Below are positions 55,550-64,000 of a DNA stretch of 64,000 nt, piece after piece. The stretch lies in the NCBI GenBank assembly GCA_031841125.1, contig CM063111.1:54745535-54809534 (forward strand), in the 5' to 3' direction. Origin of the DNA: Acanthococcus lagerstroemiae (Eukaryota > Arthropoda > Insecta > Hemiptera > Eriococcidae). Each line of letters starts with the position of its first letter. Within the stretch, counting starts at the first letter, position 1. Position numbers and translations under genes: made by a program. A model generated the notes under the pieces. It was not told the origin of the DNA, searched no databases, and saw only the letters and a program-made list of their open reading frames with translations.

Positions 55550-57042
55550 AAAAACAAAGGTGGAAATTGCAGATGAACCCAATGTAACCATGGGACAGCA
55601 TATTTACCATTCTTATACGTGTTTGTTCCATGATCGATGATAATGTACTGCACTGACTGACTATACACCGCTTCTTACATTGTATTATGATACAAGTTGG
55701 TGCTGCCAGATTAATTTTGCCAAAATTCGGAGAACAGTCCGGAAAGAGAGATTCGGAAAAATCTGGACATAAATGTGATGTCCAAAGGGAAAAGGGACCT
55801 CGGGATGAAAAAATAAATTTTTTTCTTCAGTTTTTCTGGCGTAAAATTTAGTTTAGAATAAACTCCGATTAAAATAAAATAAAAATAAAATAAAATAATC
55901 CACGTTAAGTTTTACGAATTATTGTGGAGACAAAATTGCCCCGAGTCTCATGAGTTGGAAAAAATGCATTACAACTACTATTATTGACAAAAAAGTAATG
56001 ATGAAAAAAGGAACGCATTTAAAGTTTAATTTACTGAGACATAATGATAAAACTATTAGGAATTAAAGAAGATGAATGTTTTTATAGGAAATTTCATGTA
56101 GAATTCAATTTTATTATCCGTCTTATCAAACTATAGGAGCATATGGTCTTATATCATCAGCAGAGCTTTGAACCACTTTACGAACTAACAATCGCATTCT
56201 GATTTAACGACGACGGAAAATAATTTTCAACACAAACAATGTACCCAAAATTAAATTAACAGAAAATGGAGAAATGCCCTATGAAAAAATCACTCAGGTT
56301 TCTCACACAACAAATTACTATAGATCAAATTGAAGCTAAGAATCTCTAGATTCGGTAAACTGAAAATTATTTTACTATTTTCTTTTCAGTTTAGAACCAT
56401 GCATCAATCGATGGCCCAGGAGTAAAATTCTCCATTGTTTTGAATTTGAATGGGAGCTGAGAAATTGGGAATTATAAAATTTTTGCTAGTACATCAAAAG
56501 TAAGACGGACTCAGATATTAGGCATTCGAATTTTATTGTGTTGAAGATTATTCCACAATGACTAATGACTTCAAATTTTATAAAAATGAATCTGGTTATG
56601 TGTTTTAAAAAATTGTAGGTTAGACCTTATTCATAAGAAAATCGAAGATAATATTTTAAAAACATTGAAAATATTTATAAAACGATTCAAATGCTTCATA
56701 AAGTTACAATTGAATATATTATTCATTAAAAAAAGCTAAGATATTATTCATATAAAATTGACAATATTATTCATTAAATAATGTTCACTAAAATAGTTTG
56801 AAGATATCGTATTAGTCGTACATATCTTGTGCAGGGGTGCCGTGAGGCTATTTTCTGGAAGACGATGCTTCGTAACCATTTTTTTTTGGGGGGGGATTTT
56901 TTCTTTCTTTTTTCACGTAACGTAATATGTAATACATAATATAATAAAAATTGATTCTAATGGAAAAAACAATTATATACAAAAAAATGGAATACAAATT
57001 GAGTTATTTTGAAATGTACTTAAATATAGCACTGTAAATGTA
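55550..57042. other. no gene recognised
   Basis: AT-rich DNA with stops in all frames. A T/G run lies near 56880-56896. No repeat boundary was found. Confidence 0.4.
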
Positions 57043-57045
57043 TTA

Positions 57046-58417
57046 GGGGAGACTGTTGTACCTTGAAACACTTGAAATATCTCGACGTGGTGCTGCTCTC
57101 TGGTGGCGCTTTTGGTAGTGGAAACTAGAGGTACTAGTTCCCGCACAGAGATGCACAAATGGTTGGGTTGATCTATTTAAATATGTATTTCAAATAGCTT
57201 AGGTCGGAATACATTTAAATGACAATTTCAAACGGGCGGTCCAGTAATCCATTTAAATACCTATTTGAAAATATTTCTCACTTTAGTAGCCATTTAAATG
57301 GTTTTCACATGGTTTCAAAAAATGTCTCTACAGACACTGCATTTATTTCATTGGATGAAATACACACTAAAACTCTTTAAGTACTGACTTGGGTGACCTA
57401 ACAGACCTTACTACGCAACTGTATTATCCACTAAGAAAGCTGACATTCTTCGTATTGTTCAGAAATGTTGACAAACAGAAATTGCACTTGTTACTTGTTA
57501 GGAAACACACAAACTGAAGAAGAAACAAAACCATTTGGGAAAACCATTCAAATACCTTGCTGTATAAATAGATTTTTGCTTAACAAATGCATTTAAATAG
57601 AAGTATAAATGGTTGTCACCAAATTTCATTTAAATAATCTATTTAAATACCTATTTGAACCATTTAAATGGTATTTCCATTTGAAGTTCAAATATTTTGT
57701 GCATCTCTGTTCCCGCATGTCACATCAGAAAATGAATAAATAATTTTGGTACGTCATGAAATAAGACTCCTTTTTGCTACTTTTCCGATGTTCACATCAG
57801 ATGAATCGATGCGGTGTGTCTCCAAATTGGATCATCTTCATTATTTGACCTATCATTGTACCGTGAAACAACAATACTCGTGTACCTTGGAACGTGTAAA
57901 ATGCGATCCCGTTGCATCGTGTACCTTAAAACCTGAAAAAATTGATATAAAATTCGATCATATTAGCTTAGTTTCTAAAATTATTATCAATTCTATATTT
58001 ATCGTAGGTACGCCGCCAAGTAAGCAAGGCATTAAACGGAAGCCCATTTTTCAGTTTTTGATTTTGTAATTTTTATTTTGTTCATTGGTAGTGTGATGAA
58101 AGCATTTTTTTTTCAACTTACCTCAGCTTATTTCAGCAATTCAGCTGACTGAAAAAACTAAAAATCACTATTTCTGATCCAAATTTCAATGCACACGAGA
58201 TGATGTTTTTGTTTCAAGGGACAATAGTGTGTTGTACCTTGGAACGAATTTTGAAAATTTTCAATTCAAATTGTAGAGTTTCAGTTTATCGTAAATTTGA
58301 GATCAATCTAACTATTTGAAAATACTTTCATCCTGTGTGCTTCAATTTTACTTTCAGTCACTCAAAACTGAGAAAATTGAGATCGAAGTTGTTTGTTCCA
58401 AGATACAACAGTCTCCC
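57046..58417. mobile_element. PIF/Harbinger-like element, non-autonomous
   Basis: The left end GGGGAGACTGTTGTACCTTG and right end (inverse) GGGAGACTGTTGTATCTTGG are inverted copies. TTA lies on both sides (57043-57045, 58418-58420), matching the 3-bp TWA duplication of Harbinger elements. The phrase GTACCTTGGAACG recurs in the interior. A 107-codon ORF (57746-58069) has no transposase similarity I recognise. It is interrupted by a hAT-like MITE. Confidence 0.75.
57146..57709. mobile_element. hAT-like MITE, 564 bp, perfect 8-bp TSD
   Basis: The termini CAGAGATGCACAAA and TTTGTGCATCTCTG are perfect 14-bp inverted repeats. TTCCCGCA flanks both sides (57138-57145 and 57710-57717). The interior is full of ATTTAAAT words near both ends and has no coding potential. 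Confidence 0.93.
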
Positions 58418-58420
58418 TTA

Positions 58421-60911
58421 TTATTTGTAATTATTCTTCAATTCGATTTTGAAGATAGGCAATATCCCTGTAAGAGAACGATTATGTTTCTTCATTAATA
58501 ATGAGATATACACCTTTGAAGTTTGAGCAAGTTTGTTTATGATATCCTCATTGGGTATACTGTTTAAAATATCGGCCTTAGGAATTTGATCAGGAATAAT
58601 TGGAGTATGTATAAGAATAATTATTCGAAATGAATTAATAAAGATTAATAATAATTTTAATAATAATTCTATTTATTATTCAATAATTAAAAATTCATGC
58701 TTTTATAATAATTTTCTTTATAACTATACCTACCTATTATTATTGGTATCCCCTAGCTTTCATCAGAATTAGTCTGTCGGAGTTTTCCTTCTCCTATGTG
58801 CCCTTAATTTTTCTTTAAGCCCCCTCACGACACTAAGGTAGCACTCATAGAGGAGGAGATACTAGTATAACTTTGAAGCAAATGTCTTTATTCGTGACAA
58901 TGGAATTCTGTTGCCTTGTTTGCACTTACAGAGTGTTTAACCGGCATTTAAGTCATTTAAAGTCATTTAATTTCAATCATGGTCATTCAAAAATTTGAAA
59001 ATCAGCAAACTGTACCTTGAAAGAGAGAACAAAGAATTTCAGAATTGGAAAATTCTATTCTAATGCCCATGGCTGCTATTTTTATGAGAATGTATATTTC
59101 TGTCTATGGTGTATATTTCAGAAGTTGTAAAAGATTTTCACGAAACACAGAATTCCAAGTAAATGAGCAGTACTTAATTTTGTATGTTTCGTAAATTTTG
59201 GCATTTAATGCATATTTTGCACAAATTCTGCTTATTTTTCAGTATTTTTCAACAAAGAGTGACTTTTCTAGTTTTTAACTCAAGAATACCGAAAATAATT
59301 CCAAAAAAAAAAATCAAAAGGCTTAATAATTACTGAATTGGGAGAAAAGCTTTTAGAACTGACATTGTAGGTTCGTTAGCATCGACTGAAGAAAAACTGA
59401 TATGGAAAAGGGGGCGAAAAGGGGGAGTTCAGCGCAGCAGTTTATGGCAATTTTAATGTTTTTTCAAATTACCTCGAGAATGAATGGTGTTAACGGAAAA
59501 TTGAGAAGGACACGCCTTGTAGCAAATGAAATTTCCTTTCAGATGAGCTCATTTTCATCGAAATCCGAGTGATTTTCTTTTTCGCATAAAAATACATAGC
59601 ATTGTATCGTTGTTGTTGTTTGCCCGGCCCGAATAGGCACTCAACGAAATGTTCCCCTCACCCCTCCTCTCCATATCCTCCTAATGAGCTACAGGTCAAA
59701 AATTGATAATTATTTCCCAGTTGTGTTTTCTGCAACTTCTACAATATTTTCCTTTTCGCTTTCGGTCTCTTCTTTTTCTCTATTTCTGAATTTCCTTCCT
59801 TTTTCCCGCTGTTTTTGTGCATAAATCAGCCGCCCTGGGCATTTGCCTAATATTCCTATTGGGAAATACATCGCTGGAACTGATACTACCTAATGAAGAA
59901 GTTGTGTTAATAGGTATTTAAATATTTCGGGGAGAAGGGGGTCCGGACCCCAGCCCTTTCCCCACTGTATCCGCCTCTGCCCTCAGCTCCTATGGTTCAC
60001 CCGCCAACCTTGAACAAACGCACACACCCATCCACAGACAAACTAACACTTCTATATATTATTATATTAGAGAATAGGAATTTTGATGATGAGACAAAGG
60101 CCCCTTTTTTCTTTTGACTAATGGTTGCTGTTGGAAAAAAAAAACAAAAAAAAACAGAAGAATATACCCATCTACCCATTAGGCTTAGGTACCAAAATGT
60201 CCTTTGTTGTTTCCGCATTCTCTACCTTTCTGTGTGTGTGTGGGGGGGGGGGGTGCATGTGTTGATTAACGAATCTGTGTAGCAGCTAGTCAGTTCTTAC
60301 TCGAAAAGTTACGTAAGAAACGTTACTGATATTGACGAAAATTTACGAATGCAAATAGCTTCAACTGTCATTTCGTTCAGTCGGAGGGACCTGATCTGTT
60401 TGCAGTTTACTGCTTCATGTTTGCGTTATTCGGAGGAAGATGTTGGTGTCTTTAAAAATTCATGCAATCGGATAATTGGAGAAATGCTGAACATAGTTTT
60501 CAAAAACTGAAATTTCAGGTCTTTTGGAGGTTATGTGTGATTCAAAATGGGCCGTGTGGTACATAAATGAGTACGAAACAATATCCAAGTATATTATATT
60601 CGTGTTAAATCAGATGTACATGTAATAGTGACGCATTTTGAGCTGGTTTTGGAGATTTCAGATTTTCAACCCCCTAATAATTTCTGAAGGGAGACAGTTA
60701 CAGACACCAAATTTTAACACAATGTGAAGAAGTTCAGTGTAAAACAATTCACAAACTTACACTATATAGTAGATCGTTAACAGCAACAGTATCATCATCA
60801 TAACTATAGTCATCTTTATCATTGTAATTACATATTTCATCTCGAAACGCTTCCATCAGTCGGTTGGTACTTTTCTATTGCCAGGGGAGATTTTGTTGTT
60901 TTCGCCATTAA
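58421..60911. other. no gene recognised
   Basis: AT-rich DNA. 59820-59990 carries GTCCGGACCCC and GTATCCGCCTCTGCC words like the end of a decayed MITE. A (TG)n/poly-G run lies near 60231-60252. Just beyond the stop of the small secreted gene, an out-of-frame continuation of its repeat pattern can be seen at about 60856-60911. Confidence 0.4.
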
Positions 60912-61136
60912 TCAAACCGTGAAAATATTACCGTTTCCACTGATGGAGTTAACGTGACCATAGATTATATTGCCATCGCCATCGACGATATGAACATCGC
61001 CTGTGAACACGTTACCATCGCCTCTGATTAGGTAACAGCTGCCTGTGCCTATATTACCATTGCCCACAATCGAATCATCACTAGTGGCCGTTATTGTTGT
61101 TTGACCATTACCGTAATATATATGACCCGAAGTTAT
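60912..61136 (-). CDS. small secreted repeat protein, exon 2 (14-residue G-N/D-G-N repeats)
   Basis: Unknown family. Read on the minus strand, an acceptor with a good pyrimidine tract (TTCTTCATTTTCAG) opens 74 codons and a TGA. Residues fall into a 14-residue repeat with pattern (I/V)-x-G-(N/D)-G-N-(I/V)-x-x-G: IVGNGNIGTGSCYL, IRGDGNVFTGDVHI, VDGDGNIIYGHVNS, ISGNGNIFTV, preceded by a looser unit around YYGNGQTTITA. Regular hydrophobic beta-branched residues with Gly/Asn turns suggest a beta-solenoid; this is inference. There is one cysteine. With exon 1 the product is 91 residues, about 74 after signal cleavage. A beta-solenoid could be a structural, ice-binding-like or salivary protein; no evidence decides. 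Confidence 0.72.
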   Translation of the reverse strand: MTSGHIYYGNGQTTITATSDDSIVGNGNIGTGSCYLIRGDGNVFTGDVHIVDGDGNIIYGHVNSISGNGNIFTV

Positions 61137-63258
61137 CTGAAAATGAAGAAGTATAATATATCTTGAAAGAATCAGGAAAGCCTAAAGTGAAATGTGAATT
61201 ACAACTCGAAGAATAGTGTCTATAATATTTTTGATGCTAATCCATGAAAACGATCTGGATTTAAGATTTAAAATAAGATCCCGATGCGCAGTCAGTTACC
61301 CTGGAAAAGTTACCCATTTGCAACCCACGGTTACCCTCAGATTGCCAAGAAACCCGTCCGTTACCCTTGCTTCTACTTTAGTTACCCGGGTTACTGGTGA
61401 GAGTGCAACCCTCGGTTACCCTTAGGTTACCCAGACACCCGTCAGTTACCCTTGGTTCCCCTTTAGTTACTCGGGTAACTGACGGGATTTTGCGTATCGG
61501 GATCAAATACTTTGCCGTTCTGGATGTTGGAGCCAATGCTCTGTAGTTTTACATTTTTACAAGTGACCTGCCGCGCCCGGTTTCATTGAATAATGTTCTT
61601 CAAAAATCTCTCACATCTCAAAAACTTCTAACTTCCAAATTTTTATTGATATGAGTACTTCAGATTCTACATGAAAATAGTCACGAAGTATCTCGTAATT
61701 TAATGCAAATTAAGTAACATTACTATAATAAATATTTGGAATTTTCTTGAATCTTGCAATTCGCAAAGTGGCGCTTAAAAATTTTTCGTCTAAATCGTCA
61801 GAATGGAAAAATAATAATTATAGCATGTGATGCGAGGTATATCTAGAACGTCAAATCTAAACTTTCAATCATATTTCTGGAAAAATTAGAATAATTTCTT
61901 GAGATATAACAGATTTTTGAACTGACATTGTGCAGTCGAAATGACGGATCGAATGTCCCGTAGTTCTGTAGAACTCACTGGAGCCACAAACTAACCAAGC
62001 TGAGGAAAAATTGAGTTTCAAAAATGCATGAGCTAATGAGCAACCATGAATATAGTGGTGGTGATTCATACTTAAACATAAATAGCCAACCTGGATTGGG
62101 AACACGAGAATTTTTTGGCCCATTTATCTTCATTTTAAAAAATGAAGAAAAACTGCAATGAGTTTTTTAGCGGTAGCCCATGTGACACACCTGCTACAGT
62201 GCATGTCTGTACTCGACGCACAATGATGGATAAGACAGCCAGACAAGAGAAAATCTGTCTCTATTTATCTGCTACTGTACAAGTCCGTTCAGTAAGTCCC
62301 TACAATACACGACATTGAATACACGGTGTGTGTATAAGCTCCTAAGGTGACCGATTGAGAAGGCAATCCTAAAACCCCCTTTCTGAACAAGAAGAAAAAC
62401 CATCCAGACAGAAAGCGAAAAGATACTCAAAAATGAATTTGGTGTCTTTGATTTTGAGAAATAATGTTGTTGTTTTTATTTTTCACCCAAATTAACTACC
62501 CTGTAAAAAAATTGTAGTTCATTATTTATCTTTAGTTCCTTGCCCTCTCTATAAAAATTATCACCAAACTTCGAGAAATATGTTCTTCTATTTATGGAAA
62601 ATTATACTGTTTTGTAGTACAAAACGTAGAATAAAGGAAGCTTTAAGTTCCCCCTTCTCCTTCTTTACTCCAAGAAAATTAATACTTCAGTAAAAAAATC
62701 CACGCGAACTCGAAAGTATGTTTCGAATCTTCTATTTTTGAAGTACTTAGAATAAAAATCCAAAATATCAGATTCAAAAACTCAAAACTATAATCACGAT
62801 TATAATATTCTAAAAATAGATTCTGTTCGTTACAATCACCAAAGATAGATGAACTCAAAAACTAAATCTTTTAAAATCATGATTTGAGGATTAAAACTTG
62901 TTTCAATTGACAAAATCTCTCAATTTGGCAAATTTCAAAAACTTAATTGTGCAAGCCTGCCAATGTTGAATTGCAAATAACGTGAGATAGAAATGCTTCT
63001 GGTGACCCCAGTTTTCATGATTTTGGTTTTAAGTTGAATGATTTTAATTTTCACGAATTTTATGTTGCTCATTCCTGATTATAATCGAAAAACTAAGAAT
63101 TCTTGAAAATGAGTGGAGTCGTGACTGAAGGTTGGTACTGATGTTTTCTATTTACAATCATTATTAAAATATATTTTCATTTCAAAACTCATATCACTAT
63201 GGATTCTAACAAAAGATTAAACATTAATTGAAAATTTTGGTATTATATAGGTATTTAC
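61137..63258 (-). other. intron of the secreted repeat gene
   Basis: GT-AG boundaries on the minus strand (donor GTAAAT, acceptor TTTTCAG), phase 0. It contains a 228-bp inverted-repeat element at 61277-61504. The rest (61505-63258) is AT-rich with no recognisable exon. Confidence 0.6.
61277..61504. repeat. MITE built of GTTACCC words, GATCCCGAT termini
   Basis: The ends GATCCCGATGCGCA and the inverse of TGCGTATCGGGATC face each other, followed by CAGTTACCC on both sides. The interior is two ~84-bp direct units rich in GTTACCC (GGTTACCCT at about 61330 and 61413). A 69-codon ORF over it is an artefact. No clear target duplication. Confidence 0.7.
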
Positions 63259-63309
63259 CTGAATTACAGTTGCTGTTAGCAAAACCACGAAAAGTAAAAT
63301 TCTCATCAT
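63259..63309 (-). CDS. small secreted repeat protein, exon 1 (signal peptide)
   Basis: Seventeen codons, MMRILLFVVLLTATVIQ, starting with tandem ATGs and ending CAG/GTAAAT, a standard donor in phase 0. The sequence is a textbook short eukaryotic signal peptide: one Arg, then a Leu/Val/Phe core, then Thr/Ala. A signal peptide on its own exon joined to the mature protein by a phase-0 intron is common in insect secreted and cuticular proteins. The likely cleavage site is near the exon junction. Either ATG could be used. Confidence 0.72.
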
Positions 63310-63348
63310 TATTAATGAATGTGTAAACCAGTTGGAATAACGTTTAAT

Positions 63349-63376
63349 ACTGAGCAGCGTACACAATAATATTTAT
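63349..63376 (-). promoter_or_regulatory. candidate core promoter of the secreted repeat gene
   Basis: On the minus strand ATAAATA (63370-63376) lies about 25 bp before an arthropod-type initiator TCAGT (63349-63353), some 40 bp upstream of the first ATG at 63309. Spacing is slightly short for a TATA box, so this is tentative. Confidence 0.35.
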
Positions 63377-64000
63377 CTCTTATTTGGTGACGGTAGCTGT
63401 TACAATAACAAGCCTCTTATGATAACCAAGCATTACTAGTACTTCACAAATATGTTAGTTCTCCTTTCACGTACGAGAAATATTGATTTCAAGTGCTCGA
63501 CTTACCCGCCTATAAATAACTACTGATAAGAACATTTAAATTTAATAATTTTCAAAAAACTTTCCTTAATTTAATCTAAATTCATTTGTGTTCTCTGAAT
63601 ACTTCAATAAAATGAATCATTAATGTTCATTTCTACCACATTATCTATAACTGTCGCAAGCATCTGTCTTTTGAATGTTTACATTTATAATGATAGTGAA
63701 GACACATAAAAGGGGAGGGGCAAGGTTAATGTCCCCGACTCCTTGTTGATCACTCTGTTGAGATAAGAACACCGGTTAAACTTGAACTTGGTGTAATTAG
63801 ATAATTGTGTAACATCGTAGCGTCGTCGTGTTGTACATATCGTGTGAGTAAGCTTTGTAAGCTTCATCCGTCGTATACCGAACTCATATCGCAAGTAAAG
63901 AGAGAGGGCACCGACCTTATCGTGGCTCAGACTAGGCGATAGGCTAGGCAGCAGTGTAGGCAACCTTAGAGCGGCGACCCGCACAACAGTATAGCCCCCT
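63377..64000. other. upstream DNA, no gene recognised
   Basis: AT-rich until about 63700, then mixed composition. A 99-codon minus-strand ORF (63685-63984) has no recognisable content. Confidence 0.35.

Noticed and set aside
60780..60850. A second signal-peptide exon (MIKMTIVMMMILLLL) downstream of the secreted gene
   Set aside because: A hydrophobic frame with a possible donor exists, but no matching mature-protein exon lies to its left.
61216..61425. 69-codon plus-strand ORF
   Set aside because: It covers an inverted-repeat element of GTTACCC words, antisense to the intron of the secreted gene.
61277..61504. Telomeric repeat
   Set aside because: Arthropod telomeres are usually TTAGG; the heptad GTTACCC here is confined to a small TIR-bounded element.

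Overview
This window is animal nuclear DNA, most likely from an arthropod and probably an insect. The evidence is one clearly conserved spliced gene (atlastin, minus strand), GT-AG introns of several kilobases, AT-rich non-coding sequence, and a large load of eukaryotic mobile elements (Ty3/gypsy, non-LTR LINEs, tRNA-derived SINEs, Helitron, mariner, hAT-like and PIF/Harbinger-like MITEs). I see no bacterial operons, rRNA genes, CRISPR arrays or functional tRNA genes. A sap-feeding hemipteran is my guess from general character only and is not proven.

Layout. 1-11.8 kb: atlastin, minus strand, with four internal coding exons (11602-11822, 11312-11467, 5847-6002, 267-416). Together they carry the GTPase core. 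The gene continues beyond the left edge, and its two large introns hold SINEs, foldback MITEs and a roughly 125-bp tandem array. 12-20 kb: gene-free repeats. 20-23 kb: Helitron helicase remnant, a 174-bp tandem repeat and a LINE reverse-transcriptase remnant. 23-26.3 kb: a CpG-rich stretch, a ~360-bp tandem repeat split by a SINE, and a strand-biased C-rich tract. 26.7-28.4 kb: a 5'-truncated R1/Jockey-like LINE with a perfect 16-bp target-site duplication. 29.8-33.6 kb: two unrelated arrays with a ~10-bp period, plus hAT-like MITEs. 37.6-40.8 kb: an internally deleted Ty3/gypsy element with LTRs and a tRNA-Leu primer site. 41.8-43.4 kb: a second copy of the Helitron/tandem-repeat arrangement, split by a 481-bp MITE. 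46.4-47.6 kb: two inverted copies of a GATC-rich MITE around a palindrome. 49.05-52.63 kb: a LINE inside a hAT-like element and itself split by four later insertions. 54.2-55.5 kb: a mariner deletion derivative carrying a LINE fragment. 57.0-58.4 kb: a hAT-like MITE inside a Harbinger-like element.

The most novel-looking item is at 60.9-63.3 kb. It is a two-exon minus-strand gene whose first exon encodes a signal peptide and whose second encodes 74 residues built on a regular 14-residue G-(N/D)-G-N-(I/V) repeat, which suggests a small secreted beta-solenoid. It is not recognised from any family I know. Apart from atlastin and this gene, nearly all recognisable coding sequence is decayed mobile-element protein.
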